Below, piece by piece: positions 51,389 to 59,986 of a stretch of 64,000 bases of DNA; position 1 is the stretch's first letter, and each line of letters begins with the position of its first letter. Under the pieces are notes generated by a model. The model saw nothing but the letters and a program-made list of their open reading frames with translations. It was not told where the DNA came from and made no database searches. The translations under genes and the position numbers were made by a program. Source of the stretch: Pseudoxanthomonas indica (lineage in GTDB: Bacteria; Pseudomonadota; Gammaproteobacteria; Xanthomonadales; Xanthomonadaceae); assembly GCF_900167565.1 (NCBI RefSeq), contig NZ_FUZV01000002.1:868001-932000 (forward strand), in the 5' to 3' direction.

Positions 51389-52525
51389 ATGAAACTGCGT
51401 ACCCTGGCAACCGCCGTCTTCCTCTGTAGCGTCGCCACCGCCTGCGGTGGCAAATCCGACGCGGACAAACCTGCCGACGGCGCCGCAAGCGCCGACGGTT
51501 CCAAGGAGGTCAACGTCTACAACTGGTCGGACTACATCGCCGACGACACCGTGCCCAACTTCGAAAAGAAGACCGGCATCAAGGTCACCTACGATGTGTT
51601 CGACAGCAACGAAGTGGTGGAAACCAAACTGCTGGCCGGCTCCAGCGGCTATGACATCGTGGTGCCGACCCTGAACTTTCTGGGCCGGCAAATCCAGGCC
51701 GGGGTGTTCATGCCGCTGGACAAGAGCAGGATTCCCAACTACGCCAATCTCGATCCCGAGCTGATGAAGCGGATCGAGACCCAGGATCCGGGCAACCAGT
51801 ACGCCATTCCCTACATGTGGGGCACCACCGGCATCGGCTACAACATCGACAAGGTTCAGGCGGCGTTCGGCAACACCGAAATCGCCAACAGCCTGGACAT
51901 CGTGTTCAAGCCGGAGAACATCGCCAAGCTCAAGGACTGCGGCGTGACCCTGCTGGACACGCCCTCGGAAATCATCCCGCTGACCCTGAACTACCTGGGC
52001 GAGAATCCCAACAGCACCGACCCCAAGGTGATCGACAAGGCGGCCGCGCTGCTCAAGTCCATTCGCCCGTACATCACCAACTTCCACTCCTCGCAGTACA
52101 TCGACGCCATGGCCAATGGCGACACCTGCCTGGTGGTGGGCTGGTCGGGCGACATCATCCAGGCCCGTGATCGCGCCGAAGAGTCCGACAACGGCGTCAA
52201 GATCGCCTATGCCATTCCCAAGGAAGGCGCGCCGCAGTGGTTCGACATGCTGGCCATCCCCAAGGATGCCAAGCACGTGGACAACGCCTATGCCTTCATC
52301 AACTACCTGCTGGATCCGCAGGTGATGGCCAACAACTCCAACTTCATCCATTACCCCAACGCCATTCCCAAGGCCAAGGCGCTGATGGAGAAGGCGATCG
52401 TCGAGGATCCCACCGTGTATCCGCCGCCGGAAGTGGCCGCGAAACTGTTCCCGCTGGCCATCGTGCCACCGGAAACCGATCGCCAGTACACGCGTATCTG
52501 GACCGAGCTCAAGACGGGCAAGTGA
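51389..52525 (+). CDS. potF: Polyamine-binding lipoprotein PotF (copy 2)
   Basis: A 378-residue tandem paralogue of copy 1, alike from the lipobox (SVATAC, about Cys 19) to the final TRIWTELKTGK, including VNVYNWSDYIADDTVPNFEK, IPYMWGTTGIGYNIDKV and GWSGDIIQARDRAEES. Divergence is found mostly in the residues after the lipobox and on surface segments. GGAG lies 8 bases from the ATG. The two copies probably feed one permease with different preferences (putrescine and spermidine, as with SpuD/SpuE of Pseudomonas). Confidence 0.92.
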   Translation: MKLRTLATAVFLCSVATACGGKSDADKPADGAASADGSKEVNVYNWSDYIADDTVPNFEKKTGIKVTYDVFDSNEVVETKLLAGSSGYDIVVPTLNFLGRQIQAGVFMPLDKSRIPNYANLDPELMKRIETQDPGNQYAIPYMWGTTGIGYNIDKVQAAFGNTEIANSLDIVFKPENIAKLKDCGVTLLDTPSEIIPLTLNYLGENPNSTDPKVIDKAAALLKSIRPYITNFHSSQYIDAMANGDTCLVVGWSGDIIQARDRAEESDNGVKIAYAIPKEGAPQWFDMLAIPKDAKHVDNAYAFINYLLDPQVMANNSNFIHYPNAIPKAKALMEKAIVEDPTVYPPPEVAAKLFPLAIVPPETDRQYTRIWTELKTGK

Positions 52526-52605
52526 TCCACCTGCAGCGGGAGCGGCCGATGCCGCTCCCGCTGCGCATTCCCACCCCATTGCCAACCCACCTCGCAGGAA
52601 TCCGC

Positions 52606-53748
52606 ATGCCGCCCGACAACCCGAGCAACGGACAGAATGGCAATGGCGCCAAGGACAGCACGGACTCGTACCTGCGCATCGTCGACGTGCGCAAGGAGTT
52701 CGACGGCTTTGTCGCCGTCGACGACACCAACCTGACCATCCGCAAGGGCGAGATTTTCGCGCTGCTCGGTGGTTCGGGCAGCGGCAAGTCGACCCTGCTG
52801 CGCTGCCTGGCCGGCTTCGAGAAACCCACCGCCGGCAAGATCTACCTGGACGGGCAGCTGCTCAACGACCTGCCGCCCTACGAGCGTCCGCTCAACATGA
52901 TGTTCCAGTCCTATGCGCTGTTCCCGCACATGACGGTGGAGCAGAACATCGCCTTCGGCCTGAAGCAGGACGGCCTGTCCAAGGAGGCCGTGAAGAAACG
53001 CGTGCAGGAGATGCTGGCGCTGGTGCAGCTGGGCAAGCTGGCCAAGCGCAAACCGCATCAGCTCTCCGGTGGCCAGCAACAGCGCGTGGCGCTGGCGCGT
53101 TCATTGGCCAAGGGGCCCAAGTTGTTGTTGCTGGATGAGCCGATGGGCGCGCTGGACAAGAAGCTGCGCTCGCAGATGCAGCTGGAGCTGGTCAACATCA
53201 TCGAGAAATCCGGGGTGACCTGCGTGATGGTCACCCATGATCAGGAAGAGGCCATGACCATGGCCACCCGCATCGCGCTGATGGACCAGGGCTGGATCCG
53301 CCAGGTCGGCACGCCCGACGAAATCTACGAACAACCGACCAGCCGCTTCGCCGCCGAGTTCATCGGCTCGGTCAACCTGATGGACGGCGTGGTGGAAGAG
53401 GATGAAGCCGACTACGTCACCATCCGCAGCAAGCAGCTGCCCGACGCCATCTACATCGGCCACGGCATTTCCGGCTTCGAAGGCCAGGAAGTGTCCTTCG
53501 CCGTGCGCCCGGAAAAGCTCGGCATCGGCAAGCAGGAGCCGGAGCAGCAGCACAACAAAGCCAAGGGCGTGATCGAGGACATCGCCTACTTCGGCAGCCA
53601 TTCGGTCTATCACGTGCGCCTGCCCAGTGGCTACAAGTTCATGGCCAACTTCGCCAACGTGCAGCGCTGGGCCAGCGAGGCGCTGACCTGGAATGACGAA
53701 GTGTGGGTGTGGTGGGGCGACAACGACGGCGTGGTGCTCACCTCATGA
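52606..53748 (+). CDS. potG: Polyamine ABC transporter ATP-binding protein
   Basis: A 380-residue ATPase of the importer. Walker A GGSGSGKST (about 60-68), Q-loop MMFQSYALFPHM, signature LSGGQQQRVALARSLA, Walker B LLLLDEPMGALD and H-loop VMVTHDQEEAM are all intact. The carboxy-terminal TOBE-like regulatory domain spans about 270-380. The ATG at 52606 follows AGGA; an ATG 57 bases earlier is unlikely. The stop overlaps potH by four bases (ATGA). Confidence 0.95.
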   Translation: MPPDNPSNGQNGNGAKDSTDSYLRIVDVRKEFDGFVAVDDTNLTIRKGEIFALLGGSGSGKSTLLRCLAGFEKPTAGKIYLDGQLLNDLPPYERPLNMMFQSYALFPHMTVEQNIAFGLKQDGLSKEAVKKRVQEMLALVQLGKLAKRKPHQLSGGQQQRVALARSLAKGPKLLLLDEPMGALDKKLRSQMQLELVNIIEKSGVTCVMVTHDQEEAMTMATRIALMDQGWIRQVGTPDEIYEQPTSRFAAEFIGSVNLMDGVVEEDEADYVTIRSKQLPDAIYIGHGISGFEGQEVSFAVRPEKLGIGKQEPEQQHNKAKGVIEDIAYFGSHSVYHVRLPSGYKFMANFANVQRWASEALTWNDEVWVWWGDNDGVVLTS

Positions 53749-54659
53749 AACTGCGCGAACTGCTCAAGAAGACGATGCCCGGATCACGCTGGGCCGTGAT
53801 CTCGGTCCCTTACCTGTGGCAGCTGCTGTTCTTCGCGATTCCGTTCCTGATTGTGCTGAAGATTTCCTTCAGCAAGCTCGCCATCGCGATGCCGCCATAC
53901 ACGCCCATCCTGGAGTACGTGGACGAGGCGCTGACGCTCAAGCTCAACCTGGGCAACTACGCGGCGCTGGTCACCGACTCGCAATACGTGCAGGCCTACC
54001 TGAGCTCGATCAAGATCGCCGCCATTTCCACCCTGCTGGCGCTGCTGATTGGCTACCCCATCGCCTACGTGATTGCGCGGATGCCGCCTTCCAGCCGCAA
54101 CATCGCGATGATGCTGGTGGTGCTGCCATCGTGGACTTCGTTCCTGATCCGCATCTACGCGTGGATCGGCATCCTCAAGAACAACGGCCTGCTCAACAAC
54201 TTCCTGATGAAGCTGGGCATCATCGATGCGCCGCTGCAGATTCTCTACACGCCGATGGCGGCCTACATCGGCATTGTCTATGCCTACCTGCCATTCATGG
54301 TGCTGCCGCTGTACACCAACCTGGTCAAGCACGATCAGCGCCTGCTGGAAGCGGCTTACGACCTGGGCGCCAAACCGTGGAAGGCGTTCTTCACCATCAC
54401 CTTGCCGCTTTCGCGCGCGGGCATCATCGCCGGCTGCATGCTGGTGATGATTCCGGCGGTGGGCGAGTTCGTCATCCCGGAACTGCTGGGCGGACCGGAC
54501 ACCCTGATGATTGGACGGGTGTTGTGGAACGAGTTCTTCAACAACCGCGACTGGCCGGCGGCGTCGGCGGTGGCCATCGTGATGCTGATCCTGCTGATGG
54601 TGCCGATCCTGATCTTCAACCGCGTGCAGCAGCGTGAGCTGGAAGGCAGGCTGACATGA
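53745..54659 (+). CDS. potH: Polyamine ABC transporter permease PotH
   Basis: A 304-residue inner-membrane permease with about six helices. The EAA loop is EAAYDLGAKPWKAFFTITLP (about 206-225), followed by LSRAGIIAGCMLVMIPAVGE. The first helix is near 20-40 (VPYLWQLLFFAIPFLIVLKI). It overlaps potG and potI by ATGA at each end, so the three are translationally coupled. It pairs with PotI to make the pore. Confidence 0.94.
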   Translation: MKLRELLKKTMPGSRWAVISVPYLWQLLFFAIPFLIVLKISFSKLAIAMPPYTPILEYVDEALTLKLNLGNYAALVTDSQYVQAYLSSIKIAAISTLLALLIGYPIAYVIARMPPSSRNIAMMLVVLPSWTSFLIRIYAWIGILKNNGLLNNFLMKLGIIDAPLQILYTPMAAYIGIVYAYLPFMVLPLYTNLVKHDQRLLEAAYDLGAKPWKAFFTITLPLSRAGIIAGCMLVMIPAVGEFVIPELLGGPDTLMIGRVLWNEFFNNRDWPAASAVAIVMLILLMVPILIFNRVQQRELEGRLT

Positions 54660-55498
54660 AGCGACTGCGCCAACGCAGCCTGACCTGGCTGGTGCTGGGT
54701 TTCGGTTTCGCTTTCCTGTACCTGCCGATCCTGATCCTGATGGTGTACTCGTTCAACGAGTCGCGCCTGGCCACGGTGTGGTCGGGCTTCTCGGTGAAAT
54801 GGTATGGCGAGTTGTTCCGCGATCAGCAGATGCTGGCCGCAGCCTGGGTGAGTCTGAAAATCGCCTTCTGGACCGCCAGCGCGGCGGTGGTGCTGGGCAC
54901 GCTGGCCGGTCTGGTGATGACGCGGATGCGGCGCTTCCCCGGCAAGACCCTGTTCGGTGCCTTGATCACCGCGCCGCTGGTGATGCCGGAAGTGATCATC
55001 GGCCTGTCGATCCTGCTGATGCTGGTCTCGCTGGGGCCGCTGCTGCACCTGCCGTCCAAGGGCGTGGTGGCGATCCTGATCGCGCATATCACCCTGACGG
55101 TGTCGTTCGTGACGGTGGTGATCTCCTCGCGCCTGCAGGAGCTGGACAAGTCGCTGGAAGAAGCGGCGATGGATCTGGGCGCCAACCGGATCAAGGTGTT
55201 TTTCTTGATCACCTTGCCAATCATTGCGCCGGCGCTGGTGTCGGGCTGGCTGCTGGCCTTCACCTTGTCGCTGGATGACGTGGTGATCGCCAGCTTCGTC
55301 GCCGGGCCGAGTTCCACTACGCTGCCGATCAAGGTGTTTTCGTCCGTGCGCCTGGGTTTGAGCCCGAAGATCAATGCGCTGGCGAGTTTGATGATTGCGG
55401 TGGTGACGGTGGCCGCGATCATCGGCTGGTGGCTGATGTACCGCGAAGAGAAGCGCAAGCAGCGGGATATGCAGTTGGCGCTACAGGACAACGGCTGA
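54656..55498 (+). CDS. potI: Polyamine ABC transporter permease PotI
   Basis: A 280-residue permease. It has about six helices, beginning SLTWLVLGFGFAFLYLPILI, and an EAA loop EEAAMDLGANRIKVFFLITL (about 170-190) with LPIIAPALVSGWLLAFTLSL after it. NESRLATVWSGFSVKWYGEL is typical of PotI/PotC. It is the second membrane partner of PotH and the last importer gene; a double palindromic repeat follows. Confidence 0.94.
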   Translation: MKRLRQRSLTWLVLGFGFAFLYLPILILMVYSFNESRLATVWSGFSVKWYGELFRDQQMLAAAWVSLKIAFWTASAAVVLGTLAGLVMTRMRRFPGKTLFGALITAPLVMPEVIIGLSILLMLVSLGPLLHLPSKGVVAILIAHITLTVSFVTVVISSRLQELDKSLEEAAMDLGANRIKVFFLITLPIIAPALVSGWLLAFTLSLDDVVIASFVAGPSSTTLPIKVFSSVRLGLSPKINALASLMIAVVTVAAIIGWWLMYREEKRKQRDMQLALQDNG

Positions 55499-55507
55499 CG
55501 GCGCTGG

Positions 55508-55574
55508 CCCTCACCCCGGCCGGAACCCCTTCTCCCGCATGCGGGAGAAGGTGCCCGCAGGGCGGATGAGGGCA
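55508..55574. repeat. Palindromic intergenic repeat, copy 4 (potI-sad gap)
   Basis: CCCTCACCCCGGCCGGAACC, then a perfect CCTTCTCCCGCATGCGGGAGAAGG-type stem in the middle, then GTGCCCGCAGGGCGGATGAG. It is the most complete copy in the window and lies directly after potI. Confidence 0.85.
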
Positions 55575-55605
55575 GGGCAGCACGTACACGCGACCGCTTG
55601 CGCCA

Positions 55606-55648
55606 CTTGCCCCCACCCAACCCTCCCCCGCAAGCGGGAGAGGGCTCA
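55606..55648. repeat. Palindromic intergenic repeat, copy 5 (potI-sad gap)
   Basis: CTTGCCCCCACCCAACCCTC followed by CCCCGCAAGCGGGAGAGGGC. It is in the same gap as copy 4, in the same orientation order as copy 3, so the pair forms a two-element cluster. Confidence 0.8.
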
Positions 55649-55719
55649 AGCGCACGTCGTCCCGGCATTAACACGATCGCGTGCAGACTCCATCCGTTGC
55701 ACTACATGCAGAGCAAAAA

Positions 55720-57081
55720 ATGAACGTCGACACCGTGAACCCCGCGACCGGCCAGGTCGAACACTCGCAGAAGCTGATGGACTCGGCAGAGATAGAAGCC
55801 ATCCTCGCCGCCACCCAGCCCGCCTTCAAGGCCTGGGCCGCGCGGCCGCTGGAGGAACGCGGCCATCTGTTGCGCAATGTCGGCGCGGAACTACGCCGCC
55901 GCCGCGACGACATCCAGCGCACCATGACCGCCGAGATGGGCAAGCTGAAGAAGGAAGCCCTGGCCGAAGTCGACAAGTGCGCCGGCGCCTGTGACTACTA
56001 CGCCGACCACGCGGCCGATTATCTGAAGGACCAGCCGATCAGCACCGATGGCAGCCGCAGCTATGTGCGCTTCGAGCCGATCGGTTGCGTGCTGGCGGTG
56101 ATGCCGTGGAATTTCCCGATCTGGCAGGTGTTCCGCTTCCTCGCACCGGCACTGATGGCCGGCAACGTGGCGGTGCTCAAGCACGCCAGCAACGTGCCGC
56201 GTTGCGCCGACATCATCGCCGACGTGCTGCACGAAGCCGGCATTCCGGCGGGCGTGTTCGCCGCCCTGCATATCGACAACGACCAGGCCGCCGCAGTGAT
56301 CCGCGATCCGCGCATCGCCGCGGTCACCCTGACCGGCAGCGAGCGGGCAGGGCGCTCGGTCGCCGGCAATGCCGGCCAGCAGTTGAAGAAGTGCGTGATG
56401 GAACTGGGCGGCAGCGACGCCTTCGTGGTGCTGGAAGATGCGGACCTGGACAAGACCGTGGCCGGCGCCATCGCCTCACGCTTCGGCAACGCCGGCCAGA
56501 CCTGCATCGCCGCCAAGCGCTTCATCGTGGTCGATGCAATCGCCGACAAGTTCGTCGAGCGCTTCAAGCAGGCGGCGGCCAAACTGGCGCTGGGTGATCC
56601 GGAAGCCGAGAGCACCACGCTGGCGCCGCTGGCACGCCAGGATCTGCGCGACGAGTTGCACAAGCAGGTGCAGGCCAGCATCGCCCTTGGCGCCTCGGCG
56701 CTGCTGGGCTGCGCGCCGGACGCGTCGCATGCGGGCTATCCGGCTTCGATTCTGGATAACGTCGCCCCCGGCATGCCCGCCTACGAAGAGGAACTGTTTG
56801 GCCCGGTCGCCAGCATCCTGCGGGTCAAGGACGAGGCCGAAGCCGTGCAGGTGGCCAACGACACCAACTTCGGCCTGGGCGGCAGCGTCTGGACCGGCGA
56901 CAGCGAACGTGGCAATCGCGTCGCCCGGCAACTGCAGGTGGGCGCGGCCTTCGTCAACGCGATCGTGCGCAGCGATGTGCGGCTGCCGTTTGGCGGCACC
57001 AAGCGCTCCGGCTTTGGCCGCGAGCTGGCCGAACACGGCATCCACGAGTTCATGAACATCAAGTCGGTCTACGTGGCATAG
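55720..57081 (+). CDS. sad: NAD-dependent succinate-semialdehyde dehydrogenase, Sad-type
   Basis: A 453-residue aldehyde dehydrogenase close to E. coli Sad (YneI). It has VMPWNFPIWQVFRFLAPALM, VAVLKHASNVPRCADIIADV, TLTGSERAGRSVAGNAGQQL, MELGGSDAFVVLEDADLDKT and nucleophile Cys in FGNAGQTCIAAKRF. It oxidises succinate semialdehyde to succinate, the last step from GABA to the TCA cycle. The ATG at 55720 gives the usual NVDTVNPATGQ start; a GTG at 55681 is less likely. A double repeat separates it from potI. Confidence 0.9.
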   Translation: MNVDTVNPATGQVEHSQKLMDSAEIEAILAATQPAFKAWAARPLEERGHLLRNVGAELRRRRDDIQRTMTAEMGKLKKEALAEVDKCAGACDYYADHAADYLKDQPISTDGSRSYVRFEPIGCVLAVMPWNFPIWQVFRFLAPALMAGNVAVLKHASNVPRCADIIADVLHEAGIPAGVFAALHIDNDQAAAVIRDPRIAAVTLTGSERAGRSVAGNAGQQLKKCVMELGGSDAFVVLEDADLDKTVAGAIASRFGNAGQTCIAAKRFIVVDAIADKFVERFKQAAAKLALGDPEAESTTLAPLARQDLRDELHKQVQASIALGASALLGCAPDASHAGYPASILDNVAPGMPAYEEELFGPVASILRVKDEAEAVQVANDTNFGLGGSVWTGDSERGNRVARQLQVGAAFVNAIVRSDVRLPFGGTKRSGFGRELAEHGIHEFMNIKSVYVA

Positions 57082-57234
57082 CCGGCGGCTGGATGTGGCC
57101 CCTCGTACAGGAAGCGCCATCCGGGGACCGACGCTGCCCCAGCTTTCCAGCTCTGGAACAGATCGGTGTAGCGCCCCCGGTTTTGTTCCCGAGTCGCCGA
57201 TGCCATCTTCTTCGCTTCCAAGGGAGAACCTGCC

Positions 57235-58095
57235 ATGACCACTTCAATTGCCTCTTCGCCGGCCCGCATCGCGCGCAAGGTGCGCGGGCGCGCCACCTCC
57301 GACGGCGCCGGGGTCAAGTTGACCCGCGTCATCGGTGGCCCGGATCTGCCGGATCTGGACCCGTTCCTGCTGCTGGACGAATTCGGCACCGATCGTGCCG
57401 AAGACTACATCGCCGGCTTCCCGGAACATCCGCATCGCGGCTTCGAGACCGTGACTTACATGCTCGATGGGCGCATGCGCCATCGCGACAACCATGGCAA
57501 CGAAGGCCTGCTGACGCCCGGCTCGGTGCAGTGGATGACCGCCGGCCGTGGCCTGATCCATTCGGAAATGCCGGAGCAGGAATCCGGGCGCATGCGCGGC
57601 TTCCAGCTGTGGGTGAACCTGCCCGCGCGCGAGAAGATGACCGAGCCCAAGTACCAGGAATTCGCGCCCGACCATCTGCCTGTCGCCACCCCGGCCAAGG
57701 GTGTGTCGGTAAAGGTCATCGCCGGTCGCGTGGGCGACACCGTCGGCCCGATTTCGCAGCCGGCCACCGATCCGGTGTATCTGGATATCGCGCTGGAACC
57801 GGGTCAGGCCTGGGACTACACCTTGCCGGACGGACACAACGCGTTTGCCTACGTGTTCGAAGGGGCGTTGAGCCTGGGCGAGGGCGACGAGGCGCGTGCG
57901 CTGGAATCGCAGGAGATGGCGGTGCTCGGTGGCGGCAACCAGGTGGTGTTGCGCGCGGGTAGCCAGCCGACCCGGGTGATCCTGGTGGCGGGGCGTCCGT
58001 TGCGCGAGCCGGTAGTGCGGCATGGTCCGTTTGTCATGAACAGCAAGCAGGAAATCATGCAGGCGTTCGTGGATTTCCAGGAAGGGCGGTTCTAA
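57235..58095 (+). CDS. Pirin family protein (copy 1)
   Basis: A 286-residue bicupin. The metal-site signature EHPHRGFETVTYMLDGRMRH (about 63-82), the HGNEGLLTPGSVQWMTAGRG loop and IHSEMPEQE are intact. The second cupin (about 180-270) has FAYVFEGALSLGEG. Bacterial pirins are iron-binding and some have quercetinase-like or regulatory roles. The start has GGGAG 9 bases upstream. A second pirin lies 1 kb away on the other strand. Confidence 0.88.
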   Translation: MTTSIASSPARIARKVRGRATSDGAGVKLTRVIGGPDLPDLDPFLLLDEFGTDRAEDYIAGFPEHPHRGFETVTYMLDGRMRHRDNHGNEGLLTPGSVQWMTAGRGLIHSEMPEQESGRMRGFQLWVNLPAREKMTEPKYQEFAPDHLPVATPAKGVSVKVIAGRVGDTVGPISQPATDPVYLDIALEPGQAWDYTLPDGHNAFAYVFEGALSLGEGDEARALESQEMAVLGGGNQVVLRAGSQPTRVILVAGRPLREPVVRHGPFVMNSKQEIMQAFVDFQEGRF

Positions 58096-58153
58096 ACCGG
58101 CGCTTCCCGATCCTGCTGCAGCGTACTGCCGCACCTCTTCATCACGCTGGAAA

Positions 58154-58186
58154 AACAACGGTCGCGCAAGGCGACCGTTGTTGTTT
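58154..58186 (-). terminator. Terminator between pirin and aqpZ
   Basis: A perfect 12-base stem (AACAACGGTCGC, loop GCAAG). On the minus strand it is followed by a run of Ts, which makes it a clear intrinsic terminator for aqpZ. On the plus strand the following TTGTTT is weaker, so it may also serve the convergent pirin gene. Confidence 0.8.
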
Positions 58187-58209
58187 GCAGCGATGACGGG
58201 TGCAGCGCG

Positions 58210-58929
58210 TCAGTCGTCCTTGCCCAGCCATTTGTAAATCTGGCCGCCGATCATGCCGCCCAGGATCGGCGCGACCCAGAACAGCCACAACTGGCCGAGG
58301 GCGCCGGAGCCGGCAAACACCGCCACGCCGGTGGAGCGCGCCGGATTGACCGAGGTGTTGGTGACCGGAATGCTGATCAGGTGAATCAGGGTCAGGCCCA
58401 GGCCGATGGCGATGGGCGCAAAGCCGGCCGGCGCACGGCTGTGGGTGGCGCCCATGATGATCAGCAGGAATACGGCGGTCAGCACCACTTCGGTCAGGAA
58501 TGCCGATGCCGCGTCGTAACCCCCCGGCGACAGTTCGTTGTAGCCATTGGTGGCGAAGGCCCCGGCCGCGCCCGGGTCGATGACGAAGGTGCCGGTGCCC
58601 TTGGCGATGTTGAGCAGGATGAAACCGGCGACGATGCCGCCCAGTACCTGGGCGATGACGTAGGGCGCCAGATCGCGCGCCGGGAAACGTCCACCGGCCC
58701 ACAGGCCGAAGCTGACGGCGGGATTGAAATGTCCGCCGGAGATATGGCCGAACGCATACGCACCGGTCAGCACGGTCAGGCCGAAGGCCAATGCCACGCC
58801 GACGAAACCAATCCCCAGTGGATTGCCGTCGCCGCCGAACTTGGCCGCCAGCACGGCACTGCCGCAGCCACCCAGAACCAGCCAGAACGTACCCAGAAAC
58901 TCCGCCGTCAATCGTTTTGCAAGACTCAT
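58210..58929 (-). CDS. aqpZ: Aquaporin Z
   Basis: A 239-residue MIP-family water channel with six helices and both half-helix NPA motifs (HFNPAVS near 65 and VNPARSTG near 190). Its residues (for example NTSVNPARS) are those of water-selective AqpZ, not the glycerol facilitators. The ATG at 58929 has GGAG 5 bases upstream; a GTG two codons earlier is less likely. It ends in a strong terminator. Confidence 0.94.
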   Translation of the reverse strand: MSLAKRLTAEFLGTFWLVLGGCGSAVLAAKFGGDGNPLGIGFVGVALAFGLTVLTGAYAFGHISGGHFNPAVSFGLWAGGRFPARDLAPYVIAQVLGGIVAGFILLNIAKGTGTFVIDPGAAGAFATNGYNELSPGGYDAASAFLTEVVLTAVFLLIIMGATHSRAPAGFAPIAIGLGLTLIHLISIPVTNTSVNPARSTGVAVFAGSGALGQLWLFWVAPILGGMIGGQIYKWLGKDD

Positions 58930-59002
58930 AAACACTCCGTTGTTGTCACCGCGCTCGGGCGGCGGGCAGGAATCTACGCTATGAGTTGCTGGAAGTATCG
59001 CT

Positions 59003-59035
59003 GTAACTTCGAACAGGCAGCTTAAGTAAAGTTAC
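59003..59035 (-). promoter_or_regulatory. Inverted repeat upstream of aqpZ
   Basis: GTAACTT (59003-59009) and AAGTTAC (59029-59035) form a perfect 7-base inverted pair with a 19-base spacer in the 112-base gap between the second pirin stop and the aqpZ start. It could be an operator for aqpZ; it has no T-run, so it is less likely to be a terminator. Confidence 0.4.
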
Positions 59036-59041
59036 TGAGCG

Positions 59042-59902
59042 TCAGTGATCGGGCAGGGGAATGAACTCGGTCTCACCTTCGATCTTGCCGAAGCGATCAT
59101 TGAGCCAATCCTGTTTGGCCTGCTCGATGCGCTCCTGCGAACTGGAAACGAAGTTCCACCACATATGCCGCGGCGCATCGAGCGGTTCGCCGCCGACCAG
59201 GATGGCCTTGACGGCCGTCTTGGCGCGCAGCTTGGGCTGGGTGCCGCGATCCAGTACCACCAGATGCTTGTCGGGGATATCCACGCCATCCAGTTGCGCA
59301 TCACCTTCCAGGACGTAAAGCGCACGTTCGACGGCCGTGCCATCGATCACGTGTTCGGCGTCCGGTTCCAGATCCAGCGCGACGTTGAAGGTGTCGGCGA
59401 ACACCCGCACCGGCGATTCCTCGCCGTAGCCACGGCCGGCGATCACGCGCAGCCACACGCCCTTGTGGTTCTGCTGCGGCAGGGTGGCGGCCTTGTGGTG
59501 ATGGAACTCGGGCGCCACTTCCTCGAATTCGCGCGGCAGTGCCACCCAGGTCTGCATGCCATGCAGCGGATGCGGATGCGCGCGCACGTCCGGTGGCGTG
59601 CGCTCGGAATGGGCGATGCCACGGCCGGCGGTCATCCAGTTGACGTCGCCGGGCAGAATCACCTGGTCATAGCCCAGGGTGTCCTTGTGCTTGATCGCGC
59701 CGCTCCACAGGTACGTGACCGTCGCCAGGCCGATATGCGGATGTGGACGCACGTCCACGCCGCGTCCTTCGTCGAAGGTGGCCGGCCCCATATGGTCGAC
59801 GAACACGAACGGGCCCACGCTGCGCGCCTGCAGGCTGGGCACGGCGCGGCGAACCTGGAAACCGCCCAGATCATGGACGCGGGGGGAAACGATGAGGGTC
59901 AT
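59042..59902 (-). CDS. Pirin family protein (copy 2)
   Basis: A 286-residue bicupin, the same length as copy 1 but quite diverged. The signature is RPHPHIGLATVTYLWSGAIK (about 51-70), with GDVNWMTAGRGIAHSERTPP after it. The first-cupin metal ligands appear intact. The start at 59902 has GGAG 8 bases upstream. It lies 112 bases upstream of aqpZ on the same strand. Confidence 0.87.
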   Translation of the reverse strand: MTLIVSPRVHDLGGFQVRRAVPSLQARSVGPFVFVDHMGPATFDEGRGVDVRPHPHIGLATVTYLWSGAIKHKDTLGYDQVILPGDVNWMTAGRGIAHSERTPPDVRAHPHPLHGMQTWVALPREFEEVAPEFHHHKAATLPQQNHKGVWLRVIAGRGYGEESPVRVFADTFNVALDLEPDAEHVIDGTAVERALYVLEGDAQLDGVDIPDKHLVVLDRGTQPKLRAKTAVKAILVGGEPLDAPRHMWWNFVSSSQERIEQAKQDWLNDRFGKIEGETEFIPLPDH

Positions 59903-59986
59903 GGCGGCAGCTCCGGGCGAGGTGGCCGCAGCATCGCATGGTTGCGTGCCACTGGTGTGCCAGGCCATGGAACGATGCGGTCCGCC

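Noticed and set aside
20574..55648. Repeats considered as a CRISPR array
   Set aside because: Copies are kilobases apart, imperfect, internally palindromic and without regular spacers or cas genes. They are REP-like intergenic elements.
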